DNA of 64,000 bases, from positions 430,847 through 494,846 of the forward strand of contig JABVXV010000022.1 of NCBI GenBank assembly GCA_013365325.1, written 5' to 3'. The DNA is from Dipetalonema caudispina. Its lineage: Eukaryota > Nematoda > Chromadorea > Rhabditida > Onchocercidae. The translations under genes and the position numbers were made by a program. Below the pieces are notes generated by a model. That model made no database searches. It worked only from the letters and a program-made list of their open reading frames with translations, and was not told where the DNA came from. Shown here in pieces: positions 1-13,200 of the stretch (within the stretch, counting starts at the first letter, position 1; every line of letters starts with the position of its first letter).

Positions 1-75
1 TGTTTTATTGTGATTCGAATTTCTTAAATTTTCCATACCAATACTCTGACTTAACTTTTTTCATTGTGTTTCGCA

Positions 76-86
76 TTTTTCTGCAG
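76..86 (+). promoter_or_regulatory. Putative 3' splice (trans-splice) acceptor upstream of myosin
   Basis: A run of T followed by CTGCAG ends at position 86, about 78 bases before the myosin start codon, and no good donor is visible upstream in the window. It could receive a spliced leader or close a 5'-UTR intron. The distance is longer than in the other genes here (10-16 nt), so a UTR intron is as likely as a trans-splice site. Confidence 0.4.
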
Positions 87-164
87 AAAAAAACAAAAAT
101 TAAAATAAAGCTAAAATTTATTGAAAGCTGAGCATTTATTTGAAGCAGACGATATTCTTTCGGC

Positions 165-3100
165 ATGTCCAAATTCGAAACTGAGAATGAGAAGGATCCA
201 GGCTGGCAGTATCTGCGACAAACTCGCGAGCAGATGGCTGCTGTAAGTATTAAGTTTTTTGTGTAATTCAACTACTTTCTTCCCGAAAAAATGCTTTCGA
301 AAGGATTCATTCGGAATTGAAACATATCTTCTGGAATGAATTTTGACTGATAATTGTTGTTCTTGCGCCTGGATTGACCACTTATTCGTCGCTGCGCATT
401 AGCTGTATTGAGGGACTCTAGGGCTTGATACCTATTCAGCATTATGTGACAACATTTGAAAAGTCAAAAATCAGCGAGTCAAAAACTATATTTCGAAAAA
501 TAGAAATGAATTAAAAACATGATCAAAAAAGTCGAACATTTTTCGTCTTTTTTCGTAAACTAAAATAATCATTGTTTGAAGGAACAGTCACGACCATATG
601 ATTCGAAAAAAAATTGCTGGATTCCGGATGCTGAAGACGGATATATTGCTGCCGAAATAACAAGCACGAAGGGCGACAATGTCACCGTGGTGTCTGCTCG
701 TGGTAATGAGGTGTGTTCGTATGATAAATAAGGGCAGAAAATGGTAGAGGAAGGGTTATATTGTCTTCAGGTAGCAGTTATTTAAATACAGAAGTTGCTA
801 AACAAACTTTATGAAATGTTTTTTAGGTAACAATAAAGAAGGATATGGTACAAGAAATGAATCCGCCGAAATTCGAAAAAACGGAGGACATGTCAAATTT
901 GACATTTCTGAATGACGCATCTGTACTGTACAACCTTCGATCACGATATTCCTCAATGCTTATTTATGTGAGACTTCTTATAATACAATTCACTAAAACA
1001 TCATTTAATGATGCATTTTTAAGAATATGTAACTTTGGGAGTTTCCTATAACTGCTCAACATTAAAACACTGATGGGAAAGAATGTGCCAAATTTTCAGA
1101 CTTATTCTGGTTTATTTTGTGTCGTCATTAATCCCTACAAACGTCTTCCAATTTATACCAATTCGGTTGCGACAATGTACATGGGAAAAAGGCGAACAGA
1201 AATGCCACCACATTTGTTTGCTGTGTCTGACGAAGCATATCGAAACATGCTTGTTGATCATGAAAATCAGTCAATGCTAATTACCGGCGAATCTGGAGCT
1301 GGTAAAACGGAAAATACCAAAAAAGTAAGAAGTTACAATTGTTATTAAACTAGAAAGGAAACAAGAGTTCATAAATTATACGCTTTATCACCCACCACTT
1401 TCACTGAACAACAAATTCTAACCATGAACCGGCTGCTTTCTAAAATTAGGACTTAAAACAGTTTGAAAAAAAAAAAAACACTTCTTGGAAGAAAAATTTT
1501 TCACAGTTATTAAGTACTGTTATTGCTACTTCCACTGAACAAAAGAAAAAATCTTTGATTATTTGATGATGAAAATTTAAAGCAATTTTAAATTTCAAAT
1601 ATTCAGAAAAGAATTTCATATCATCTTTAGGTCATTGCATATTTCGCAGTGGTTGGTGCATCACAGAGTAAAAACGAAGGCGAGAAAAAAGTCACTCTGG
1701 AAGATCAAATTGTACAGACAAATCCGGTGTTGGAAGCGTTCGGTAATGCGAAGACCGTACGTAACAATAACTCATCGCGATTCGGCAAATTCATTCGCAT
1801 TCATTTCTCGAGACAGGGAAAAGTTGCATCCTGTGATATTGAGCATTGTAAGTTTGTTCACAATACATTCAAAAAGATTTCATTATTCATCCACATTATT
1901 TAAATTATCATTAGATTCAGATAGATGACGAATACTCCAAATTCCCGAATTTGCTTCCTCATACGAAAACCTAATAATTTGCATATGAGCGTTTCAGATT
2001 TGTTGGAAAAATCTCGTGTGATTCGTCAAGCTCCTGGAGAACGATGCTATCATATTTTCTATCAGATCTTTTCTGATTTCAATCCAACTCTCAAGAAAGA
2101 TCTTCAGCTAGATCAGCCACTCAAAAATTACTACTTTGTGGCACAAGCTGAATTGACCATCGATGGTGTCAATGATAAAGAAGAGCATCAGCTGACAGAT
2201 GAAGCCTTCGATATCCTTAATTTCTCACCGGAAGAGAAAATGAACTGCTACCGTCTGGTTTCAGCCATCATGCACATGGGTTGTATGAAATTCAAACAAC
2301 GGCCACGTGAGGAGCAAGCAGAACCGGATGGTACTGACGAAGCTGAGAAAGCAGCCAACATGTACGGAATTGACACGGAGGAATTCCTGAAAGCCCTCAC
2401 CAAGCCACGTGTTAAAGTTGGTACGGAATGGGTCAGTAAGGGACAGAATGTGGATCAAGTAACCTGGGCTGTTGGTGCTATGGCAAAGGGAGTCTATGCC
2501 AGGATTTTCAAATGGCTTGTCACCAAATGTAATAAGACCTTGGATCAAAAAGGTCTTTCACGTGATTATTTTATTGGAGTTCTAGATATTGCTGGATTCG
2601 AAATCTTCGACGTAAGTTAATTTGAATTTTTCGTCTTATTCAAAAACACGTTTTATTGAGAAACCATTTAAATGGTAAACATAAGGAACGAACAACATTC
2701 AAGGAATAGTGCAGTAAATTTCCTCATGAAGACCCTTTCCTTGGCAATTTATCATTCGTTTCAAGGTTGGGTGTAAGCATCAACATGTGAAGTTATGAAT
2801 ATTTCAATACACACGAATTCAAGTTTATCATCGTGGTCTGTTCATAATTCCATGTATCTCTTTTTTTTTTTTTACAGTTTAACTCATTCGAACAACTTTG
2901 GATTAACTTTGTAAATGAGAAACTACAACAATTCTTCAACCACCACATGTTTGTGTTGGAGCAGGAAGAATATGAACGCGAAGGAATTCAGTGGACTTTT
3001 ATCGATTTCGGCCTTGATTTACAAGCCTGCATTGAATTGATAGAGAAACCCATGGGAATTATTTCAATGTTGGATGAAGAATGCATTGTACCAAAAGCTA

Positions 3101-6100
3101 CTGACCTAACTTTAGCTCAAAAACTCGTCGATACTCATCTTGGGAAGCATCCTAACTTCGAAAAACCAAAACCACCGAAAGGTAAACAAAGCGAAGCACA
3201 TTTTGCCATGAAGCATTACGCTGGTACTGTCCGTTACAACGTCATGAACTGGTTAGAGAAAAACAAGGATCCACTTAACGATACTGTTGTTTCTGTTATG
3301 AAAGGATCTAAAACAAATGATCTTCTGGTGGAAATATGGCAAGACTACACAACGCAAGAAGAAGCTGCTGCCGCAAAAGGTTCGCTCTTTTTCAAAGTCG
3401 TTTGTCGTTAATATATAAAAATTTTTGAAGTATTAGAATTTCTGCAGGGCAGATTGTGATATGTATCATACTTTATTCAAATTCTTGGAATCTCAAATTC
3501 GAATAAGGATATATTGATGGACACTAATTGACGATATCGAAATTAATATAAGTTATTAACCAAAGTAATACCACAGTTACTTTGGTACGGCTACCAAGAT
3601 TGTGCGCTTGTTCAGTGCAGCGCTTCTTTCCATGATAGCGCGACTGCTTAGTATCCGAGAAGACGTATGTAATGTCGGTCGGCAAATTCCTTCACTAAAT
3701 CTTATTTACTTGTAAATATCCTATTTGATTTTGCCTGACAATGGTCACGGTATATGGCGCTGTTCAAATAACGTCTTCATTATGTGGTTGGAGTTACTGG
3801 AATATTTACGACCATCGCTCTATCCCTTTTAAGCGTAATTCCAACTTCATCTTGTAGCAAAAGTGATACACATATTTTGTGTGTGTTGCCATGATTTGAA
3901 AACTTCTATCCTTCAGTTTTGTGAATGTTCTAAATTTCATCAGCTCAAATCTTTGCATATTGTAATCAGTCTTATATTTTAGATGGAGGCGCTGGAAAAA
4001 AGAAGGGTAAATCAGGATCTTTCATGACAGTTTCCATGTTGTACCGAGAATCGCTGAACAGTTTAATGAACATGCTGAACATGACGCATCCACATTTCAT
4101 CCGTTGCATCATCCCGAACGAAAAGAAGACTTCAGGACTTCTTGATGCTGCTCTAGTTCTGAACCAGCTTACTTGCAACGGTGTACTGGAAGGTATTCGC
4201 ATATGTCGTAAAGGTTTCCCAAATCGAAATTTGCATGCCGATTTTAGGCAGCGTTATGCAGTTCTTGCTGCTAAAGAAGCAAAAAGTGAAAGCGATCCAA
4301 AAAAATGTGCGGAAGTGATGCTCAGCAGACTTGTGAATGATGGAGCATTGACGGAAGAGAATTTCCGTCTTGGCAAAACCAAAGTTTTTTTCAAAGCTGG
4401 TGTTTTGGCATATCTGGAAGATCTTCGAGATCAGAAACTTGGCGAGGTCCTTACTGGATTCCAGGCTAGGATTCGTTCCTACGTAAATCTGGCCGATCGT
4501 CAACGACGCATGCAACAACGCCATGGTTTATTGGTTGTGCAGCGGAACATTCGCGCCTGGTGCGTGCTGCGTACCTGGGACTGGTTCCTCATTTATGGAA
4601 AAATCAAGCCTATGCTTAAATGCGGCAAGGAAGGTGAAGAAATTGAGAAAATGAATCAACAAATCAAAGACCTGGAAGAAAACATAGCGAACGAAGAAAA
4701 AGCTCGTAAGGAATTGGAAAGCAATTCTACGAAACTCCTTGAAGAACGAAACAATGTTTTCAATGAACTGGAAGCGGCCAAGGCACAACTATCTGACGTC
4801 GATGATCGCCTCAGTAGACTGTCGACATTGAAAACCGATGTTGAAAAACAGATTCATGTTAGTTTATTCCTTACCAAACAATACTGCCGTATTGAAAAAG
4901 GCGTTAGAAACTTGTGAACTGGCTTATAGATAACTGAAAAGATTTTGAAATTAAAAGAACAAAGTTCGTATATTCATTTTTTATTCTTGCAAGTATTTGT
5001 TGTTGCAGGAACTGGAAGAACGACTTGGGGACCAGGAAGATCGTAACTCTGATTTGTCACGCTCGAAGAAAAAGATCGAAAATGACGTTGAGAATTTGAA
5101 AAAATCAATCGCAGAATTGGAAACTCGGTTGCAAAAAACAGATGCGGATAAGCAAAGCCGTGAGCAACAAATTCGGACGTTGCAAGACGAAATGCAGCAG
5201 CAGGATGAAAATATTGCTAAATTGAACAAGGAGAAGAAGCATCAGGAAGAAATTAATCGGAAATTGATGGAAGATCTACAAGTTGAGGAAGACAAAGGGA
5301 ACTATAGTAACAAATTGAAGGGTAAATTGGAACAAAGCCTAGATGATCTTGAGGACAATTTGGAACGAGAGAAACGAGGACGTAACGAAATTGAAAAACA
5401 AAAACGTAAAATTGGGGGTGAATTGAAGGTTGCACAAGAGAATATGGAAGAGATTGAAAGGCAAAGACATGAAATTGAAAGTAATTTGAAGAAAAAGGAA
5501 AGTGAGGCCCAAGCAATTACAGCACGCTTGGAGGAAGAGCAGGATCTCGTTGGGAAGCTTAAAAAACAGGTCAACGAAACACAAAATCGCATAACAGAAC
5601 TGGAAGAAGAGTTGGAGAATGAACGGCAATCACGAAGTAAAGCAGAACGAGCAAAATCAGACTTGCAACGTGAACTGGAAGAATTGGGAGATCGTCTGGA
5701 TGAACAAGGTGGTGCTACGGCTGCTCAGGTGGAAGTAAACAAGAAGCGTGAAGCAGAGTTGGCAAAACTTCGTCGTGATTTGGAAGAAGCTAACATGAAT
5801 CATGAGAATCAACTTGCGGCAATCCGTAAGAAACACAACGATGCGGTTGCAGAATTGGGCGATCAGATTGAACAGGCACAGAAGGCGAAAGCTAAAATTG
5901 AAAAAGATAAGATGCAAGCGCAACGCGACGCCGAAGATCTTGTGGCACAAATTGATGGCGAAACAGCAGCAAGGATGAACAATGAAAAGCTTGCAAAGCA
6001 GTATGAGATGCAAATTGCGGAATTGCAAACCAAATGTGACGAACAAAATCGACAGCTTCAGGAATTCACAACATTAAAGACACGGCTTAACAGTGAAAAC

Positions 6101-9053
6101 AGCGACCTCGGGAAACAGATTGAAGAGGCGGAATCGCAGGTGAATGCAATGACAAGATTGAAGACTCAGCTGACATCTCAACTAGAAGAAGCTCGACGTT
6201 CACTGGATGAAGAGGCGCGTGATCGTAACAATTTGGCAGCACAAATGAAAAATTATCAGCATGAAATCGAGCAGGTTCGCGAATCGATGGAGGAGGAAAT
6301 TGAAGCGAAAAGTGAGCTGATGAAGCAATTGAGTCGTGCAAATGCTGAGATTCAGCAGTTGCAAACACGTTTCGAAAGCGAAGGTTTATTGAAAGGCGAT
6401 GAATTGGAAGAATCAAAGAAACGGCAGATGCAGAAAATTAATGAACTTCAGGAGGCACTGGATGCTGCTAATTCAAAGATTAGCTCTTTAGAAAAGACGA
6501 AATCTCGTTTGGTTTCTGATCTTGATGATGCTCAGGTAATCTCCATCTTTCCTTTAGTAATCCACAAATTTTATGTTTTCTCGCGAAACTGTGTGCAAAA
6601 TTTTAGTTTCAAATTTTAGATACTACGTTTGATATTTCAGCTAATTTTCTTTCATATTTCAATTTATAATTTTAGATGGACGTAGAGCGAGCTAACTCAT
6701 ACGCAAATCAACTTGAGAAAAAGCAGAAGGGATTCGATAAAGTAATCGACGAATGGAAAAAGAAGACTGATGATATAGCTAATGAAGTGGACAATGCACA
6801 ACGAGAAGCTCGGAACGTATCAACCGAATTATTCAAATTGAAAAGTGAACAAGATGAAGTTCTGGAAACAATTGAGGGTTTGAGACGTGAAAACAAGGAA
6901 TTGGCGCAAGAAATTAAGGATCTAACAGATCAACTGGGTGAAGGTGGCCGTTCCGTGTTTGAAATGCAAAAGATAATCCGTCGACTGGAGGTTGAAAAAG
7001 ACGAGTTGCAGCATGCTTTAGATGAAGCCGAAGCTGCTTTAGAAGCCGAGGAGAGTAAAGTGCTTCGAGCACAGGTCGAAGTTTCACAAATAAGAGCTGA
7101 AATTGAAAAAAGAATCCAAGAAAAGGAAGAAGAATTCGAAAATACGCGCAAAAATCACCAACGAGCGATCGAATCTATGCAGGTAGTGAGAAGGGTCTTC
7201 GTTACTTCAATAACTAAGTTTAAGGAAGACTAGAAATTGAAAAAAAAAAACTGAATTTAGAAAGAAAAACTTTGAAGGAAGATAAATTTCAGGAAATCAA
7301 AGTGCCAATAGTAATTAACTATCCGAATTTTATTTCAGTCTTTAGACTGTCACTTCTTACTACCTAACTTTAAGATGTTCTGCTATTTAAATTACAGGGA
7401 CTTGTTGATTTGTTGACAACTCAAATTTATAAAACTAAAACTGCAGGCGTCACTTGAAAATGAGACGAGAAGTAAGGCGGATTTGATGAGACTGAAGAAG
7501 AAATTGGAATCGGATATCAACGAATTGGAAATTGCACTAGACCATGCAAATCAGGCAAACGCTGAAGCTCAGAAAAACGTGAAACGTTATCAAGATCAAA
7601 TAAGGGAACTACAACAGCAGGTTTGCAAAGTTCTCCATCGGTATTATTAAAATACTGTGTATTTCCATGAAAAATTTCATTTCTTGAAATTTCGAGAGAA
7701 AGAACGCTTCATTCCAGGTCGAAATCGAACAACGTAATCGAGAAGAGATTCGAGAACAGTACTTGAATATGGAAAAGAAAGCAACTTTGCTGCAGTCAGA
7801 GAAGGAGGAAATGTCAGTTGCAATGGATCAAGCAGAACGAGCTCGTAAGCAAGCAGAACGTGATGCTAATGAAGCACATACCCAGTGTAATGAATTATCT
7901 GCTCAAGCTGAATCACTGAGTTCCGTGAAGAAGAAGCTTGATACCGAACTTCTGGCAGTTCAAGCTGACCTGGACGAAACTTTGAACGAATACAAAGCTT
8001 CGGAAGAGCGCTGCAAAGCAGCAAGTAGCGATGCTGCACGACTTGCGGAACAGTTGCGACAAGAGCAGGAAAATTCGTTACAAAATGACCGTATAAGAAA
8101 GGCTTTGGAATCTCAGTTGAAGGAGATGCAGGTATTTTTAAAAACTTTTTCATTTGGAATGTCATTCGACTTTTTGTCACTTCAGGGCTGAAGAAAATTA
8201 TAAAACTGGACTTCATACAAAGTACTTGAAATAATTGAAGTTGCTTGAAATCAGCATTAATTTATAGCAGTAACCCACAAATTTCAGGCACGCCTGGATG
8301 AAGCAGAAGCTGCTGCCCTTAAAGGTGGCAAGAAGGTCATTTCGAAACTGGAATCTCGTATTCGTGAACTTGAAAACGAACTTGATGGGGAACAGCGACG
8401 ATATCAGGAGACAAATAAAAGTCTCACTAAACATGAACGACGTATCCGAGAACTTCAATTTCAGGTATCTAACATTTACTTCAAAGTGCACTTTGAGTTA
8501 GCATTTTCCGTACGAGTTACGGTAAGACAACACTTACTGTCCTCTATTTTGACTAATTATAGGTGGATGAAGATAGAAAGAATGCCGAAAGAACGAGAGA
8601 TCTCATCGAAAAGCTGCAGAACAAGCTAAAATCGCAAAAGAAGCAAATTGAAGAAGCTGTAAGTGCAAATCAAATATTTAATAGCTTTAACTTGTCTAAA
8701 GCTATTAAATATTTTTTAAAAATTTTATATCTCCATGAAAAATGGACTTTTAGAAGCTCATGCTCGAAAAAGCCTATTGAATCATTTAGGCCTTGTGATA
8801 CTTGCGCATTGCATCTGTACTTGTGTCAATTTCATCTTTTCGATTGGGATTTCAGGAGGAACTAGCAAATGTAAACCTACAAAAATTCCGCCAAATACAG
8901 CATCAGTTGGACGATGCGGAAGAGCGTGCTGACCATGCCGAAAATTCGCTTTCTAAAATGCGAGCCAAAAGTCGCAGCAGTATGACAGCTTCGCCAGGAG
9001 TACAAATCTCCCAGTCATCTATTCTCCGTTCCTCTTCACGCGCACAGTTTTAG
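165..9053 (+). CDS. Muscle myosin heavy chain (class II), complete, 15 exons, 1957 aa
   Basis: ATP-driven motor of muscle thick filaments. Exons: 165-242, 582-710, 827-967, 1100-1324, 1631-1847, 1998-2611, 2878-3379, 3983-4857, 5009-6535, 6676-7182, 7447-7620, 7718-8131, 8288-8464, 8563-8658, 8856-9053; all junctions are GT-AG and the sum is 1958 codons with stop. The protein starts [20 protein letters not shown]. The head carries the P-loop GESGAGKT (about residues 179-186), switch [11 protein letters not shown] (from about 236) and switch II DIAGFE (about 460), then actin-binding and converter segments and an IQ region near [13 protein letters not shown] long heptad coiled-coil rod follows, with a short non-helical Ser-rich tail ending RSSSRAQF. 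The length is typical of nematode sarcomeric myosins. The whole protein strongly resembles C. elegans MYO-3/UNC-54. Parts of the head look more MYO-3-like, but I cannot assign the paralogue, so no symbol is given. Confidence 0.97.
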
Positions 9054-9140
9054 TGGCCTAGATCAATTATCATTATTGTGTTCAATGTGCAGATTTTTTT
9101 TTTTTTCATTTTGATCCTGCTAGTGACACTTTTCCCTCAC

Positions 9141-9146
9141 AATAAA
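9141..9146 (+). terminator. Polyadenylation signal of the myosin gene
   Basis: AATAAA lies 88 bases after the myosin stop codon, in T-rich 3' UTR, and is the first canonical signal downstream of it. Confidence 0.6.
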
Positions 9147-9577
9147 CGTTCATTATAACTTTTCTGAGTATTCTCAGTTTTCATTTACAGATACATTATT
9201 GCAAAATAAGATATCATAAAATTGCTTCCAAATACAATGCTACATGGTTTTTGGAAAACATGCAAAATTGCGGAATTTCCTATTCATTACCAACCGTCAT
9301 CAAAAATTAGCATCACCTATGATTCTTCCTATTAAATTGCTAATCACAAATTGGAATGTCCACAAATGCTTCTATAGCTGGTGACATGTTTATTCAGAAC
9401 TTTATTCCGTAAACATACTAGTAGTACCTTGTGAAATGCCATTTTGTCCTATGGTTAAATTTGTTCAATAAATCGAGATTGCATAATTATTCTCTTGTTG
9501 AATACAATCAAGTCCTTAAGTATCACATCTTAAACTGAAAAACTTCCTAAGAATCCGATTTCTCCAAGTGACTATAA

Positions 9578-9956
9578 AGAGGAGAACAAAATGAGGAAAT
9601 ACCGAAATATACAGGAAGACTTATCACCCAATACGCTCAAAAGTCCAATGCGAGCCAGCAACCGCCCAAGAAAAAACGAAAGACACAAATATATGGATTC
9701 GAAAGAATGGACATTTCCATCTTGTTCAGTAAAACGTACCTCAATAGTTTCCCTACAAATTCAATAATCAATGACCGCTATTCAATTGACATGATCAGGG
9801 TAAGTTTGCCACTGTTGGACTATTCCTTCTAGACTATTAAAAGAGAAACCCATTATAACCAATGTATCTGTTTCTCAATCACAGCATCTCATCCTTGTAT
9901 CACGTCCGACTATTGACAGGATTTGTTCAGTATATGTCATTTTTTGTCAACGGTAG
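9578..9956 (+). CDS. Possible small two-exon gene or 3' gene fragment (unrecognised)
   Basis: An open frame from 9578 to 9799 ends ATGATCAGG followed by the consensus donor GTAAGT. An 85-base intron closes with a CACAG acceptor, and the same frame continues at 9885 to a TAG at 9954-9956. The product would be about 98 residues with a basic cluster PPKKKRKT that looks like a nuclear localisation signal. There is no in-frame ATG at the 5' end, so an upstream exon would be needed. Base composition is richer in G+C than the flanks. A second frame (ATG at 9591, stop at 9767, 58 codons) is also open over the first exon, so the true frame is uncertain. No family is recognised. It lies tail-to-tail with the Tudor gene and 0.5 kb after the myosin stop. 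Confidence 0.3.
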
Positions 9957-10207
9957 TTCCTGCTACAATACTTTAATCATGACAGAATAATGCTTTTTTT
10001 CTTCTGATTCCAACAATCCTCATTTTATTCGTGAAATTTGTTTACTGAAGTAAACAAGAGAGATTTATTAAATATATTTTATATCATAACGAGTATTTTC
10101 ACATTTCCAAGTAAAATACGATTAGCAAATCATTAGTAAATCAACAATGAAGACTAGTGATTAGCAAGATATCTGCACATACTGTTACTTCTTCTAGTTC
10201 CTGAAAT

Positions 10208-13200
10208 TTAAACACCATCGGATGGATTATCGTCCTGTTGATTACGAACTGCTCGATCAGCTGCGACAGCCTGAATAGTTCATCAATCATTTGTTTACAT
10301 GGAGCAAAAAGTGACAAATTCAGTCACAACATTTTATTTAAAAGAAATTATAGTTGAAAAAATACAAACCTTTTCCCAGTCTGTAAGTCGACCTTTCTGC
10401 GTATTATTGTCCAGACCTATATAATCATTAGATTTACTAATCCGATTTTGGAAAATCAAAAACAGATCATCCACGGCATATAAATGACTGTTTAGTTAAA
10501 ATCATTGTAGTAGTCCGGAAGTTCGATACATTACAATGATTTTAATGAAACTCAGTACACTTCAAATACGTCTATTTCAAACAGCTTATTTCGCATTTAT
10601 TGCTAAACAATCCCTCAAAACATGACCAAACACAGCAGCTAGCTAGTAGTCATATTTCAACTATGAAAAATGCGTACTTTTCTGCGGTTTGCGGCGCTCC
10701 TTTGCATATTTTGGTGGAAGATCCCACGACAGTCCACTATTCCCTAAAAGACATTAATAAATGCATCACTGTATCAGGATACTTTCCTAGCAGTTTTGGA
10801 ACAAATTTGCTAAAATCTTTATTAAGCGTGAAAGCGAGAAAACTATAATCAATAAGAACCATTTTTTATTTCGACCAGTTTTTTACAAATCCAAATGATA
10901 AGATATCAAAGACATAATAGTGCATTTCTCATCCATTGAACTTCAATTTTCACAACGGATAAGCTTTAAATTAAATTTAAATGACATAACAAATTACCCT
11001 CATCATACAAATTTCGAGGCATCTGTTTATTTCTATCACTGGTACTAGCAACAGCACCGAATCCATTGGCATTGAAGTCACTGCGTGACCATTCTCTTGC
11101 TGCTTGCGAACTGTTGCTTTGGAATCTAAACAGAAATAGCGAAACGGTAAAGCTTAAATGACAAGGAAAAGATATCAAAACCATGTCAACTCTACAGAGC
11201 AAGTGGATCGAAATGAATCATTTATTGTCAAAGGCCTATAAGACAGAGCATCTTTTCTCAATAATATCAAAAGAATTTATTAAATAAATAGTAATACTTA
11301 CCTGTCGGCATCAATGATTTGCAAGATAACTCCTGAATATTAACTCTCAATCTCAAAAATTTAACAACCTGGCTCCACTTTTTTGCATGTAGTCCATTTT
11401 TGGAGAACGGTTATTATTTGTTCCGCGTGTGCCTGATCGAGCTCTTGAGTTGTTATTGGAGAAGTTAACGCCTTCGAAATTATTCGACATCATATTTTCA
11501 GGTCTTACAGCAACACTGTCTCCAGCACCCTGAAGATTACTGTTCGGGATTGGCATTGGCAACATTACCGGGAACGCTACTGGCATCATCACCGGCATCG
11601 CCATTGGAAAAACTGCAGGGTAGAAACTTGGCCTGAAAAATCCATAATGTACAAAACATCAATCTCTTTCGCTTATTCCCGCGCAAAAAATCAAAAGTCA
11701 CTTAGGACTAAAAACTTAAATTTAGGTAACTACTTGTTCCTATTATCTCTGCATTTAAAGAATAGTTTTTATCTCATCCAGAGTGAACTGACTCTACAAA
11801 CCGTAAGTAGGTGTTAAAACTTACAATTTTCAAATCATAGTTGCGAATCAAAGTCATACCAGAAACTTTGAGGTTGCTGTGCTAACTCACGACCAGCAAT
11901 ACTTAGTGTTTCCCTCATCATCGATGTCATTAACTGTCGCTGACAAGTTTCGGTCACTAATTTCTTGCATGATGAAATCACTTCAGTTCCCCGCACATTA
12001 CCAGCCACAGTTTCTCTTCCATTTACTGCTGGAAAAAGGAAGCGCTCTAGTGGTCATTTGTGACGATAAGAACACGTAAATCTTGTGCACACCAACTCTT
12101 GTTTCAATTTTGTTGAAACATACGTTGTTCAATGGTTGTACCATCAATTTCACTGGACATAAAAGGTGCCACTAAATCAACCGTATACACGTCTCGTAGT
12201 GCATTTCCTTTGATAATTATTTCGCAATTTGCTCCTTTAATGAGGTCCTACAAATAAATTATTTCAATCTTTACAAGAACATCATAATCCTCCCAAATGA
12301 TGTAATATCTGAAGAATAAGAGAAACAGTAGAATAGCAGGCATGTGGCAGCAAAGATTAAGCGGAAACATCCAACAATAACCAACTTTGGCGTGAAGAGT
12401 GCTTGTTGTATCCTCGCGACAATGTATCATTGCAACTGGCAGATTCCTGACTGGGTTAGACTGTAACATTTGAAACTATTAGAATAAAAAGAGTAGCTGA
12501 AATTAGAAGGTAAGATATTTAACGACTAATACATTGGGAACAATAATACGCCAACTTATTCAATAAGTCATATTGATTGGCACGATTTAGAAAGGAAAAA
12601 ATTTTAACCTCATTCATGCTGGATATGTCAAGGACATCATTAGCCAACACCCACTTGAACCAACCAAAATCCACCAAAAAAATTGAAACTCTGAAGAAAA
12701 CTATTTCTTACAGGCATCCAATTATAAAGGCGATATTAATTCAAACCCAGCTTTCTATCCCATTTATTCCAAAATAGTCTCCATCTCCATCATGTGATAA
12801 GGATACCTCTTCGTACGAGAATCATACTGAGCTGGAACAGCACGATAGAGAGATTTGTAAGCACTGTCGGCTCGAGCGCGTACAATACAAGGTGTATGTC
12901 GCATTTGAATATCTTCACCTCTGCGAAGTATGGATGGAAAACGAGAAACTCTGTTTCCTATTTCCTTTAGTGCCTAGAACCATTTTATGATCATTAAAAG
13001 CGTTAAAAATTTACTGTCAAGGACTAGCTTCATGCGGATAACTTATAGTTTGCAACGCATCTGTTACAAAAAATACCCCAACAAAGAAATCAATTACAAT
13101 AAGCAATGCCTCGAGTAACATGTCTTTGGGAAGCAAGTTAAAAAAAAATGGGTTTTAATACTTCTCTTCTCTACGACCCAATAATTAACCTGCAATGTTC

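Noticed and set aside
4981..7151. Several long open frames antisense to the myosin rod exons
   Set aside because: They mirror the heptad-rich coding strand, where Glu/Lys/Gln codons read as Phe/Leu/Ser on the other strand, and lack splice logic or recognisable motifs.
10600..10848. 82-codon plus-strand frame inside a Tudor-gene intron
   Set aside because: No splice sites, no motif, average base composition; best explained as chance inside an intron.
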